Source: Lanius collurio
Lineage: Eukaryota; Chordata; Aves; Passeriformes; Laniidae
DNA length: 64,000 nucleotides
Direction of reading: 5' to 3'
Assembly (NCBI GenBank): GCA_020086605.1
Contig: JACBWW010000022.1
Span: 3,277,244-3,341,243 of the forward strand
Below are positions 48,901-62,465 of this stretch, in pieces (positions within the stretch are counted from its first letter, which is position 1; each line of letters opens with the position of its first letter). The translations under genes were made by a program, and so were the position numbers. Below the pieces are notes generated by a model. It made no database searches, was not told where the DNA came from, and saw nothing but the letters and a program-made list of their open reading frames with translations.

Positions 48901-51900
48901 AAAATTAGTGGCACAACTGTTGTTTTCCTCAGCCAACTAACAGTAAAAGACAGATAGGCATCAACTTTTCAGATGCCAGTATTTTCACAAGCACAGGCAG
49001 TGTCCTCACAGCATCAGATATCAGCAATATCAACCACACCATCTTGAACAATAATTACCTGCAGTCAAAACTAAAGCAGATAGCAGAATTAAACATTTCA
49101 TTTCACTGAAAAAAGGAGGGTGGGTAAGAAAATCCCTCTATGGGTGTAAATTATGGACTGTCCAGAAACACAGAGCCCACAACAACCATACCTGCAGTGA
49201 GAAACCCTGCAGACAAACACAGCATGAAAGTGTGGAACAGAAGACAAGTGTTTACTATTTCATAGTAAATACTAAGTGGTCAATAGGCAGCACACCAGGT
49301 ATGTATTTCTGATGGGTTCACAAAAAGTTCATGCTTACAGGGCTTTGGACTATAATTTAAATAAATCAAGCAACAATAGTTAATCAAAAAACCCAGCCAT
49401 CTAAGCTCAGGCCCAATGTGGTGAGACCTCAGAGATGTCACACAACATCTCTGATGCCCCAGGACCAGGATAACATCAAATGTGTAAGGTCTGAGCAGAA
49501 TCCATACAGGTCTTGAGAAGAATCTGTGCTACCCTACAAGGAGGGACAAGAGCACAATGAGAAGACCCAGGCTTTTACTTCTTTAAGCACTGTGTGATTT
49601 TGTTTCATCTCATTTTTATCCTAAACAATCTTTTTGTTATCTAGTACCTTCTGAGACAAGTGTTCAAAATCTAACTCCCCTCTCTTTGCCATGATTTCTC
49701 CCACATGAATTAGAACACAACTAAAGTCATAGAGGGGAAATTTGTCAAACATATTACAGATCTTCCTTTATCTTTCTGAAAATGTAGTCTTTACAGAATA
49801 TAAACTCATATCAATATAGATACGGTATCCCTAAAAATTACAACACATAATTAGATCATGGACACCTTCAGCAGCAGGACAATTATTTTTACATTGTCTG
49901 CAGCTAGGAGTTAAGAATAGCAGATAAGCTATTTCTAGACAACTCTAATATGATTGTGGCTTTATCTGAGCCCAGAGATATCCTCTTTCCCTGCAAGTTG
50001 CTTAAAAATCAAGACCTGATAGATGCATGCATTTGAACCTTTTCATAAATCCAGTAATGAAAAGTAAAGTCACTTAAAAGGCAGACAAGTGACATTGGCA
50101 CTGCCATCATTTCAAAGTAATGTCTGAATACACTAAAAGCTTTGTCACTTATCCATAGCTTGAGTTCCTGAAAAACTAGTAAATAGATAAATTTTCTTGA
50201 TTCTTTCATGTTCCAACCAAATTTCATCAGTGCAGCGGAAATTTTCCTAAGTAAAGTCTTTACCATCTAAAATGACTTCCTAATCCCACACTTCAGTAGC
50301 TGGCCTTGGTGCTGAGCCATAAGGGATGTTCACGGTTGTGACAAAAGCTCAGCTCAAACTCACAGGTCGTATCCCACAAGACTCTTCCAAGCAAATCTCT
50401 GAATAGGCCAGAATCCTGCTGGGTTTTTTTGTCTGAATCCTGAACAGTCAATTCACAGTCACTGCAGCCAAAGTTGCCCCCTAACTTCATTCCTTTCTTC
50501 ATAAAATAAAAAACTCCTCAAATACTTCATTCTGATGTTGCTTCCCTCCACCTTTACGTTGTAAATTATGCCACAGCATATTTAGTAAGATTTTGAAACT
50601 ACATATCAAGCATAGAGCTTGTCAAAGTTCCTTGAAGTTACTAAGAAATAGTAATTCCAAGTCACCTCTTTTTTAGACAATTTTGATATTGGAGAAACAG
50701 CATTTTTTAAAGGAAAACCAAACAAAACACTTGATCAGGATTTTTCTAAACAAGTTCATTCTTTGGCCTTGAAAAATAGAATAATCCAAGGCTATAAGAG
50801 CAGGCCCAGGTAAAAACCACATCTCCCAGTGCAGGTTCCTGTGCACAAACCAGACCTTGCTCATAACCAGCTGCACTGCCTACTGGTATTTCTTTCAGAA
50901 AACATAATTATTCATGCCCTAACTAGACCAAGAATCACCCCGCTGAAAATGCAAAATTATTTTTCCTCAAGTTTTGTTTCATGTTCCAGAAAGAGCCCAG
51001 CAGCAAATATCTGGCTCAGGGACCAAAGATGGAACAGTGATGCTGGGTTTTGTTTGCATGGAGCTCATCAGCTTCAGCCTGCTGAGCAGGAGCTTTAAAC
51101 AATTATTTTATAATTTATTTTGAAATCATAAAGTTGCCACCAAAGTCAGTTTTCATGGCTGTACACAGATACAGGATTGTATTGAATGGGGAGGACTCCA
51201 ATGGACACTGCTGATTGCTGTTCTGGCCTGGCTGAGCCCACCAGGCCGGGTCACTCTGCAGCTGCCCAGACCCCACTGCTCAGAGGAGGGGCACAGAGGA
51301 CCCTGTGGCGCCCAGGGCAGCTGAAAGCCTTTGTAAAACTATTGCTGGGAATCAGAAGGAAAGAGAGGATGGTGTTGAGGAGAGGAAAATGGGGAAGTGA
51401 CACGAGCTCCATGCTCCAGTGGCTGCTCTGTGCACAGGGCAGGATGAGGCATGGCTGGAAGTGCCAGCTGTGCCCACTGTGCTGCAGTGCCCCAGAGTGC
51501 CCTGTGCCTCTGTCCCTCTTCTCCCTCTCATCGTTATGCCAGGCATCACTCACCACACAATCATTCACATTAAAAAAAAAATAAAATCACACTTCTGCTG
51601 AACTGAAACTCTTTCAGAGCACTATAGCATTGGTCTTATTGATTTATCTATTTAAAGCAATGTCAGAATTTTGTCATTAATATTTGATTGGTATTTTTAG
51701 ACGCTTACTAGAATTGCACAGACCATAAAAAAGTGTTACAGTAAAGCAGCACAGGCAGAAGAGCATTATTCTGAATCCTGGAGGATTTTGGTTGGCACTG
51801 TGTTCTACATCTTACAGCTCTCACAAGGTGTCCTTACATCACCACCAGGACCTGGCTTCTCAGCACACATAGATTTAAAAATGAGATTAAATAAAAAAGA

Positions 51901-54531
51901 ACGAAAATGGCAAAACAAAACAACACTCAAAATGTGGACATTCATAGAACTAAAAGCATGATGTCTATCCAATAGTCAAAGTAAATTCAACATATTGTGC
52001 ATTGAGGATTTACACATTTTAGCAGGTGTTGTTACAGTGAAAGCTTTACACCTAAGAATGTACTGTTATAAATGAAAAGTTCTGTTTTGTTTCTTCAAAT
52101 TCAAAGAAAAATAGATCTTGGGATACTTTAAGAAGTGTGTGTTACCCCAAATGTTCTTAGTATTCTGAAAACATAACTCACAACAGGAGCAATCATGCTT
52201 TTAGAATCAAGGAGAAGAGCTATAAGGAAATCTTGTCAATGAATTCATGCAAGGGCTTACACACAAGAAGAACTACATTGCATTTGTTCTTCAGAGTACA
52301 AACTAGTTTAAAAAGGTGTCAGGAGAATAAAGCAGCCCAGGCAGCTGAAAGCAACCTAACCACACTAATGACCTAGAGGAAAATTCAAGCTGCCAGTGGA
52401 ACTGCCCACATTGTTGGCAAATGAGCCCAGATGCCTTTGATGGGTAAGCATCTCCTCAAGTTTGCCATCTGACATCTCAGACCATCATATCACAATGATA
52501 TGCTTGACAGAGTAGAAGGCATTCAAACCTTTAGCTGTGTTAGTAGAAGCATGCCAGTTTTTATTTCTAGAAGAGGAATGTTTGTATTAAGTTCAGATAG
52601 AGGTGGCAGTGGTACTTAGACTTTCAGAAGCCTGAGTCATCCCAGTATGTCACCCAGCATTGTGCAGTTTGTAACTTTGGTGGGCTGGAGTTTTCCACCC
52701 TGAGTATCCCACAGCAGTCCTTGCTTTCTAAAAACTTTCAGAAATGAGTTTTGGAAAACTTCTGAAGTGAATTTAAGGAAGAAATCCATTCTTTATCTAT
52801 GGTAAAACACTCACAGCCTTTCTTTTGAGGTGATCTAGCCCAGAATACCTGTGACCTTGAGCAGGGACTTCAATTTTGGCTACATTTAATATTCCAGATT
52901 TCTCACTAGTTGCACTGTTGCTCAGAAATTGTCCCAAATGTGACCAAATTATGAGCCTCTATGATTCCTCAACTTATACTTTCACAGCATTCAAAATACA
53001 TGAGAATCAGCAAGATTCACACTTAAAGCATTTTCAAAATCAATACTAATACTTGAGCACTAATTTATTAAAATTTAATATAGAAAGAAAACACTATATT
53101 AAAAATTGAGTTATCACCAGGGACTAGAGTGGGACTATGGGAATTTAAGACCAACTAATTGAACCTCAAGTAGATCACTTGGCTAGTACTCCTGAAATAT
53201 GCAACAGATCCTGCCCCTTAAATAATAAAATACTGGAAACGCCTGCCAAGTTAATAAATTTTTGTGTCTCACTGAGGTTGCAAAGCACATAGCTCCCAAG
53301 TGACAAGCTCCAGACCCTTGGGTGTGATAAAATTTCCCATAAAGTAGCTGTGGTAGTTTGAATCTTTTCTCCTGTTCAGGGTCAAACTTTCTCTCCCCGA
53401 GATGTTCATGGTGTGTGCAATGTCAGTGGGAACTTACACACTCATCCTACAGTGGAACTAAATTTTAATCTATGTAAAAGCACCACATTACAGTCTGTTA
53501 TAAAGCCTGTGTCTCCCATTATAGCCAGAGGATAAATAAGAATAAACTCCTTTGAAGTCAATGCAATCAAAACTCTAAATGCCAAGAACAGAATTAGATC
53601 TTCCACTCTGGGCTCTCTACCCCACAAGCAGAAGTGAAGAACTGATAGAATTGTATGTGTTTAAAAAAAAAAAAAACACAGAAAAGAAAAGGCAGCTTTA
53701 AGAATTACCCTGCCAAGAAAAGCGTGTTAACAAAGTCATGAAAGACTTTTCTATAGAAATAAATTCAACAGAGAATGGAGGGAAGAAAAGACAGACACTT
53801 TTACACTGCTATGATTTTTCATGGCCAGAGAAATGCACACTGAAGCAGGAGAGATTCGTAGGTCCTATGAGAGGCAGTATCTGCCAGCAAAGATGTTCCC
53901 TGGCAGGAGCACGGTGGAAGTGTCTTGTGACAATTCTGATCAAGAAGTGCCCTAGTTAGTATTCAAGATGGCCATCATGATAGATTAGATGAATAATTTT
54001 GGTTCTTTGTCAAGATCTGGATAATATCTGCCTACAATACATCTGTATCAGTGCATTCTTAATTACTAGTAAAGGACAGATAGAACAGCATAAAACTTTT
54101 CAGCATATCCTTTATGCTCAGATAATGACAAGCTCATGTAAATTATGACATATATACAAAAGCAAACACTGCTGCTTTTCATTATCACTCACTACACACA
54201 TGTAGCGTTCTGAAGAGCTGAAGGGAGAGGGTTGTTAAAAAAGATTCATCAAGTTAAAGAGTAAGCTACAGGATCTGAGATGAGGAAAGTGCAGTCCCCA
54301 GACCTCTCTATCATCTTACAGCAGTTATGCAGAACAAGCAGCAAGACTGAGATTCAATCTACTTGTAGATAATTGATGGAGAAAGAACCTGAGAGTTACA
54401 CAAAGACTTCAAATGTTCTTTCCCTGTTTTCTTTACAATTAAGGCCTCCTGTCTGTCCAGGTTGATGAATAACAGGGTACAAGAATGTCTTCTGTAAAAA
54501 AAAATTCTCCTTCATTATTTCACATCTGCAC
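42961..54531. other. Gene-free AT-rich region with some GC-rich, CpG-poor patches
   Basis: No gene is supported. Patches at about 45545-45800 and 51186-51570 are richer in G+C but contain few CpG, so they are not promoter-like islands. A short (ATT)n repeat lies at 48335-48349. No CR1 or LTR was recognised here. Confidence 0.5.
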
Positions 54532-54537
54532 TTTATT
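54532..54537 (-). terminator. Possible poly(A) signal of the tentative minus-strand gene
   Basis: AATAAA on the minus strand, about 75 nt beyond the TGA of one frame and about 147 nt beyond the TAG of the other. The motif is common in AT-rich DNA. Confidence 0.25.
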
Positions 54538-54609
54538 TACATATCCATTTAGTCACTCAGCACTCCAGAAAAGGGGCTTTTGCTTTGGTGGACAATCATC
54601 ATCTTAGGA

Positions 54610-57600
54610 TCATCTGGAGGGTGTTTTAGCATTTTCCCCAACCATTTGAGGAGCAGAATAGAAGCTTTTACACTGTTCTTGTCCTATAACATAGGGTTTG
54701 GCTTTTGGTCTTTTCCCAAAAAATGAAGGTTTGTTGTAGTCTTGAGGTGGATTTGTGGGTTGCAGTGGATGACAAGAGCTGGAGTAGGTATTATCATGCT
54801 CTTTAGAGCTAAGGCCCTTTTGCACAGTTCCTGGGGAGATTTAGATCAGAGGGTTTAAGTCCTATGCTCTTATATTCTCCATTTCTTCTATTCTAGATAG
54901 CAGCATCTTGACTTGTTCCATTTCCTACATCCTGATAGATTTGCCTCAGAGAAAACCTATTTCCACAGAATTCTAGATTATCTTCTCTGTTTTAAATAAT
55001 TTACCATTTGCTGCCACTGAATATCATTTCACTTTAATGAACACTCCTGAGTACTCTAACACTGTATTTGCTCACTGCTTTCTTGTTTTTACAAGAAAAG
55101 TCAAATTAATGATCAGCAGATCTGCTGCAACAGCTCAGATTTTTGGTACAGAAACCTGAAAAATAGGAACTGAAGCAAGAAAAAACCAAGGTGGTTCTGA
55201 AACTGCTATCTTATGGTGTCATATTTGCTGTGCATTTATGCAACATGAACTGTTACACATCTCCCAGCATACAGTAATTGATACAGTAAACTACTGGCCT
55301 GGAAAATTGCTATTGAAAACACATAATCAACCTTTTGAACTCTATAAACCCAGGAAGATGCACGATACAATTCTGCTACCTCAGGACATGAGTGCCTAGT
55401 CAGTTTAGGCTTCAGCTTCAGAAAATGGAGCGGAAAAAATTGCAGGAAAACTACTCCTAGAGATAAGTTTGTTCAGAATTTTGCCATCCTGTATATGTGG
55501 CATAAACTTTATGAACTCAGTTCTTCTGAAAGGAATTGCCAATGCAACAACATAGGAGCTGCACATTCTGAAAAACTCTCCATCACCTCAGAAGTATTAA
55601 ATACATATTAGCATCTATTTATCCATTTGAAAAAAGAGGTTTGCCTTTTGATTCACCTGATGATACAATTCTATCTGTACTGCTTCCATGTACTGCCAGG
55701 CTCTGATGGTGTATTGCATGAGATCGACCAAAGCACCCACCTGGCTGAGGTTCTGCTGGGTTTTCTCCTTTGTACATGCACTCTGCCAGGGGATTCCTAT
55801 ACATCCAAGGTTAAATCATAAAAGGCATTTCATTATTTGGCATAGATGGGGGAAAAACTAATAAAATATATAACTTACTGCTCTGAAAGATACTTTCCTA
55901 TAGTAATGGATCTAAGCACTTCTCATTAAAGGGCTCTCATCTTCAGTATACTTCAAAGTATTCATGGAAGTATACTGAAGTAGAGAAAGCCATGAACAAG
56001 TGATTGATTGTAATTTGATACTTGAATACATTTGTGCAATAATTAAATCTACGTTTATCATTTTAGAAGGCCATCAGGTTAAAATTCCTCTTTTCATGCC
56101 AAAGTTCTAAAATTGACTTGAGATATGGCTCCTATTTGGGCTCACAAACTGCCTTCTTCAGCAATTAAAATTGACTGAAAATATTGATCAAAAGGTGTAG
56201 CACTCCTACTGGAGTCTCAGAATGTCATCAGCAGATGCTGACTGTGACCTTGGCAGAGGAACCAGCTCCCCCAGGTGAGGATGCTTAGCCCCCTATCACA
56301 CCTTTGCCCTTTTCAAGCACTAAATACTTCAAAAAGCAATTACTGAGACAGCATTTTCCAAATCTTGAGTTAGCTTCTGGAGATGTCGAAGTTTTCAAGA
56401 AACTGTCATGGACCCACAGGCAGACAAAGAGAAAAAGAACAACTACATTTCATCACAGGCATTTCATCTGACCCCCAAACCTGTAACAACCCATCCTGTG
56501 TTGCAGATCCTTATAGCTCTTAATATTACTTTAAGGACACTGAGATCCCCAGGATTAATGGCTCTTGGCAGCATTTTACCACCATCTTTAAGACAGCAGT
56601 CCATAGAGTGTGGATTGCTGGTTCCAACCTTTATCTCTAGGCAGACACGTGTGGTGGACAGTGAACGTGCATTACAAAGAACAGAGGGGTTTCAGTAAGA
56701 CAAGTCCCTCATTCCACAAGAACCACTTCATGTTAGGGTGACCAAAAAGGCTTCTCCCATGTCCTGTTATGTTAATCTATTCCAGTTTGGATTCCCCAGC
56801 TGGCTGTCAGCCTCTACCCCTCATCACTCCCCAGAGCCTCCCCACTGGTCCCCGTTCCCCAGTCCTGCCTTTTCCTCGACCCCTGGATAAAACTGTGAGT
56901 TTGGGGATCACGTTGGTATTTGCCTCTGCAACCTTTGGCAGGGTAGCAGCAATAAATGCTCCTGCTGGAGAGCACCCAAATGCCCCTCTGGACTCTTTGC
57001 TACCCACTGTAACACAGAACCCACCCGTGTGTCTGTGGGGGCACACAGGACCCCACGGAGCCCGGCAGGGACAGCAATAGTCCCACACTGAGAACTGATG
57101 ATGCCTTTTAACCTACATCCAAATTCTCTTAATTCTAAAGTGGTCTTCTTGAAAGCAGTGAAGCTGGTGAAAAATCTGTGACAGCTGACTTTTGATGAAG
57201 ATTCTTGGCTCAAGTCTTTCATTTCTGCAAAGGCCATTTTATGGCGATCAAAACTTTGCATTATCTCAACCAACCACAACTTGCTGAGTTGAAAAATCCT
57301 TTTTATCTAAAGATAGAGGTGTGCTCAGTGCGACAGGTTTCTGGGGCAGTAGAGGTAGAATGAAAAGATCCTTTAAAGATAAGTAATTTAAGATAGAGTT
57401 CATTCAGCAGCTCAGAATTAAAGGGTGTTCCCAACTTAGTGCATGGGTTAAAAAACTTATTCCCTGCCTTCTGACCCAAACTCACCACCAAGTATTAAGC
57501 TCTGGATTTTTTTTTTTTTTTATGGCATAACTTTCTGGCCAGATGTCTGCTGCTTGTTAAGCTCTTCCACATCTCTGCTGAACAGTTTGGGCACTATTGC

Positions 57601-58501
57601 CTAGTCTACACTGGATAACTGTGAGGCTCAGAGGTGTGAATTTACAGATTACAGCCTTCCTTTCACACATTTTGTAACATCTCTCCATCTTTGCTTAATC
57701 TGTGGGAAAAAAGACTTTTCAGATCCTGCCCCATACTGATGGGAGCGGACCAGGCAGGATTTGTTTGGGTTCTGTTCACATTTTCTTCCAAACTCTACAG
57801 ATAAAAATTTCAAAATGCATCATGCATAAATAAAAACAAAAAATGCCCATATGTGAAGTTATCAGAACTTATTTATGAATAGCTGCATGTTAAAATGAAA
57901 ATGTTCTAGGACTTTTGCTAAATTAGTTAAGGGAAAGCTGTGAATTTAAAATATCAATTCTAATTGGTTTTGAGGAAGTAAGACACATGTGCCATGAAGG
58001 AAAAGAGAATTCCACCAGCTCCAGGTTTTGGATTAGGAAATAAGGACTAGAAAACTTCCCAGAAGTCATTTTACTCCTAGTAAGATTTTTAGAAGTTTGG
58101 TTTTATTTTAATGCTATCTCCAAGGCAAAACAAAACTCAGTCCTTTTGCACTACCAGGTTGATTAGAGGAACTGATACATTGCCCACCTCTCAGACAGTC
58201 CCCAAGCAGGGTGAAAATGTAAATGTGACATTGCTGCATCACCCAGAGGCTGTCAGAGGGGTCCTAAAAGAGAGAGAGCATCAGTTCCCACCCATTCATA
58301 AGGGCTGTAGACCTGATGCCATGAAGATTTTTTGCCTTTTCTTTTATACCCTTGTTATACCTTTTTACAACTTCTGCATTCTTAGTGCTTTTTGCCTCCA
58401 TTCTTGGACTTGTTTGTTCAGCTGGGAGACTCAACATTTTAGAAGCTTCATAGGTAGAGGACAGTGTGCCCCAGACCCCAAGGTCCTCTCCAGAACACAT
58501 T
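54610..58501 (-). CDS. Tentative four-exon minus-strand gene, product not recognised
   Basis: Four minus-strand blocks have GT-AG borders and fitting phases: 58361-58501, 57113-57283, 55657-55796 and 54610-54830 (last). Joined, they read open from an ATG at 58498-58500 to TGA at 54610-54612, 223 residues. Borders are tttacag|A and AAAAAG|GTATAA; aactcag|C and TGTAG|GTTAAA; gtatag|GAA and CATCAG|GTGAAT; ctccccag|GAA. AATAAA follows on the minus strand at 54532-54537. The product would be hydrophilic, rich in Ser, Lys and Pro near its end (NPPQDY, GKRPKAKPYVIG), with no family I can name. A second reading exists: in the last two exons another frame is also open, joined in phase 0, giving a helical stretch (ALVDLMQYTIRAWQYMEAVQ) and a stop at 54684-54686. 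Two donors are weak, and chance matching of frames is a real risk. It might equally be a non-coding transcript or nothing. Confidence 0.25.
55931..55991. repeat. Perfect 14-bp inverted repeat forming a hairpin
   Basis: CTTCAGTATACTTC at 55941-55954 is exactly complementary to 55967-55980, with a 12-nt loop between. Beyond a 2 x 2 mismatch, pairing resumes for four bases (55935-55938 with 55983-55986). The whole is about 60 nt, the size of a microRNA precursor or of a very short inverted-repeat element. No function is known to me. Confidence 0.6.
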
Positions 58502-61500
58502 CTGTAAACTGAGATAGAACCATCCAGGGAAGGTTCCTTGGGGAGGAAGGCTCATTCAAGTCTCTCACTGGGGAATTTTTGATAGATCTGCTAATTAGTA
58601 AGACCTATAATGTTACACCAGATCTTTTGGGGGTGTGCACTGTGGTGTGCATTTCGGTGCATTAGACCTGGATGTGGTGCACCTAAGGATCCTTAAAATA
58701 AATACCAAGGTAAAATCTTTTTTTCCTTTCTAACCATGTTTGACTTTTGATTTTAAGACCAGCAAAAGGCATCAGCCCAGGCCTGGGTCCAAAGAAGGAT
58801 CTCTCTGCACTGCTTCTCTGACACAAGTCAGGGACAGGCTCTCGGGCAGGCTGGTCACTGGTGCTCTCAAACCACAAGCAAATATCACAGTTTAGAGAAA
58901 GCAGAGCTTTAGAGTAAAACCAGATCATGTTATATGTTTAAAAAAACAAATTTAAAATTTCTATTTGGTATTATGGGTGAGCAACACACTAAGACCAGAA
59001 AAGTTCTCTCCAGTGACTCAAGCTGATGTGGACATGAATGGACAAGTGAGCCTACACCAAAGTGGTGTGAGCAGGAGCACTCCTTACTGGGAACGCTGCA
59101 GTTCAGCCCATCCCATTGGACACAATGCTATTAACGAAGTGCATGGTGAAAATTCATCATCATTTGGATACCAGAAAAACCCAAGTTTTGTAATTTGCAG
59201 CTTTTTAAAACCTCAAATGGTATTTGCCACAAATCCACTGTATAAGGAGGAAAAAAAAATTACTTTTTTATTTTCAACATCCTCTTTTCTAAAGCATGTG
59301 GCTTAGACAGTCAGATATCCAGGTACACACACTCACTGTGGATATGCACTGATAAAAGTCACTTCAATATTGCAGGGCTTGTCTTAACATACAATTGAAT
59401 TGATGTAATGTGTGATTTAGAAGGAAATTATTTTAAATGCAGGGCAAGAAGCCAACTGAAATCTACACTTAAGCTACACTTAATGCAATGCTATAGGCTG
59501 CAAACATGCTTCTTCCCATAGACATGTAGCAACTTCGTTTAAAACTGACTTCTCAGGTAGTGAGATCTTAATCACGTTCTCCTGCAGCATAAAGATCAAT
59601 TTTTTATGTAACTTCTCAAAAGCAGTATGTAAGAATGACCCAGAGTGGACTTAAATTAACCAGAGCTCAATTCTGTTGATGATATCTGTGGGTTTAATTA
59701 TTCTTGTCTTTTCTCAAATGAACGTTGTAAGTATTTTTGCCCTATTCTAATTTCTTTTTGTTCAAATGATAATTGTAATTGAACAAGCCTAGTGGTATAG
59801 CATCAATGCATAAAGCTGCCATGCAAATCACTGTATTTACAAATACACCTTTGAGTTTTCATTAATGGCATTTACACTTTGAGATTTTACATTCTGCTGT
59901 AAGGTAAGAAAATCTATTACCCGGCCCTTTTTTATTTTTTAACTATCTTGAAAAGGCACATTCCAGAACTCTGACTTTACCACATAAGTAGCAGATAACC
60001 ACTCCTGCATCTCAGTATTCTAGACTGATGGCAGGAAAACTCAGCTCTTTCCCCAAATAAAGGGTCAGGCTACAAGCACCTTGGCAAGACTTTGTTAGAG
60101 TACCTCATTTACAGAAAAGCATCTTAACACATGCACACCAAAACATGCCCAGAAAGCAGCCTGGCAGCTGGAGCTGCTGGCCCAGCCCAAGGCAGGTGTA
60201 CACCAGAGCCAGGCAGGGAAGAGGAGCCAGCAGGGCTGTGCTGGACTGTGCTGCAGCCACAGCTCCTGCTCCAGGCAGAGATGTCTCCATTTGCAATAAA
60301 TGGAATTAAGAGACTGCAGGAGATTTTAAGTGCTTTGGTCCCCCCTGCTTGTGCCCCATGTGGGCTGTTTGCTCCTGGCTGGACCAGAAAACTGGCTCCC
60401 CCTGGAAGGGAAGGTCAGAGGGATACACTGACAGCCAGGGGACACAGGAGGGACAACCACAGCTTCAACCCTGCCTGTCCCTTGGATCCTCCTACTGCAC
60501 AGGGACCAAAAAATCCATAAACCCGGCTCCACCCACAGTTTTTGCTCAAGTATGTTGATAAGGAACTCTGTTACATGCCCAGTATGTATTCTTGAAATTT
60601 CAAGAGCAGGTTTTAATCGCATTTACCCAGAATTAAACCCAGTTTCAATTCACTGTGGCAATTCAAAAGGACCAAAATTAGACTGCGGGTTTTATTCTGA
60701 AGTTTTTTGAAGCAAATGAGTGCCATGCAGGTTTCTGGGAGAGTTCCCAAACTTATATTTTCTTTGGAAGTAAAAAAGTAATTACAGTGTAGATATTTTG
60801 CAGGGAAAACTGAGGATTAGTGATGAAAAAAAATCACTATCTATAGAGATTTATTTTTAAAAGAACTATGAGTTTTTCAGATATTGCACGTGTTTATATA
60901 TATGCATATTATCTTTACATTTTAAACCTCATTTGCATTTTAAAAATGACACTGTAATTTGCTTTTCCCAGATGTATCACTCTTAATCCTAACAGCTTCC
61001 CAGTTCTTTTTACATTTCTATTATCACTAAAGTTCAGAAGAGACTTCTAATTGATCCAAATTACATATTCAAATTAGACTTTTATGAGCTCAAATTAACA
61101 TACCATAGACATATTATTTAATTTGGTCCCCAAAATGTCACCAAAGCAATTTGGTTGTAATATATTAATTAGTAAAAATTCGGAAATTATTGAACTATAA
61201 TAAATTCCTCTATCTGAATATTCCTCTTGAAATAGCACCCCAAATTAATTTATAGCCCAATATGGTGTTATGCATTCACAAGTCTTCCTGCCTCAGATTC
61301 TTTAACATTTATTTATGCTGATGCACTTTTGTTCACTATCTCACAAGAACTAAGAAGTTAGAAAAAGCCACTGCCAGTCTCTGCCTAGGGGAGATAATGC
61401 CTCAGATCCAGGTATTTGAGGCTTTTCATTGGCTTTTTTTGAAGTGTTTTATATACCTACAGAAGCCTGAAAAGATCAGAGATACAGCTAAATTCTTTGC

Positions 61501-62465
61501 AAAACTGCTTTATTTTAATTAAAACATTTAATTTAGGAATTTTAGTTTCTTACTTTATAAGTCCTCCTGCAGTAGGGAGGACCACATAGCCATCTCAGAG
61601 CCCCTCTTTTGCCCTAACAGAACACCTGAGAGATTTCTAGGGCAGAAGCAGAACCCAAGTGGCTCTCCCACCTCCCCATTGCCATCCACCCACCAGGGTA
61701 GCATATAAAGTTTAAAAATGTTACTTGCAAGTCTAGAAATATACACCTGTTCATTTTTAAAAGTTTTGTTTTTCCCCCATTTCTTATTACTGGAAATTTA
61801 AAGAGCTTCAGAGACTCCAGATCAGGCTTTGACATTACTCCAAACACCTCTGCATTTCCCTGGGTCTGTCAAACACAATTTCACCAGTTCACTGCCTCTT
61901 GGATCCAACCCTTCCCCACTGGAAACAGTGCCCTGCAGAGCTGCTGCCCACACCTGCAGAGGGATTCTCTGCAGAACAGCAGTTACTGTTTGATACACCT
62001 ATCCAGACACTAATGTCTTTGTTCAAATGACCAACAACAAAATCTAGTCCAGGAAAACCAAGAATCCTGAAAAAAAACCATATTGGCTACAATCTGCATC
62101 TGTTGATGAAACACCACAAGGAATGTCTGTCATTAAACTGTATGGCTATAACTGTTGGCATCTTGCTTCTATTTGTATTCAATTTCAATATTTGGGGCTA
62201 AGATCAGTTTTCACACAGTTATTTTATCCCTGGAAACTGCCAGTTTTCCCAAAGACTTGAATGAGGTATTTTGTTTAGCACTTGGCTGAGCTGAGTGATG
62301 GCCTCATCTGCGTGAGTTATCTGCTCCCAGAGATGAATCAACTGTGCTTTCCTCATTAAGTCAGTCATCTGCAGAGCTTTAGTGTCTTCTCTTCACTACA
62401 AGTTCAGCTGTTCATGAAATAAGACTCAGAGTTTTCCCCACTGCTCATGAGGGCTTGCACACCTT
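58502..62465. other. Intergenic region with low-confidence exon-like minus-strand frames
   Basis: No firm gene. Two minus-strand frames (58683-58928 and the part of 61614-61847 right of 61760) are bordered by plausible splice sites that could extend the tentative gene in phase, but the evidence is too thin to call them. A GC-rich CpG-poor patch lies at about 60130-60530. Confidence 0.45.

Noticed and set aside
55878..55896. A 19-nt microexon (TAG|GAAAG to GAGCA|GTAAGT) preceding the 55657-55796 block
   Set aside because: The donor is excellent, but so short an exon cannot be supported without transcripts.
56408..56698. Protein-like plus-strand frame of 96 codons
   Set aside because: It looks as plausible by eye as the tentative minus-strand exons, which is a warning about such judgement. 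No matching partner exon was found.
58683..58928. Possible further upstream exon of the minus-strand gene (donor CTTG|GTATTT)
   Set aside because: Phase can be made to fit, but only by choosing among several acceptors; too flexible to count as evidence.
61760..61875. Possible minus-strand exon ending ATGAACAG|GTGTAT
   Set aside because: Good donor and an open frame, but its link to the next block depends on a freely chosen acceptor.
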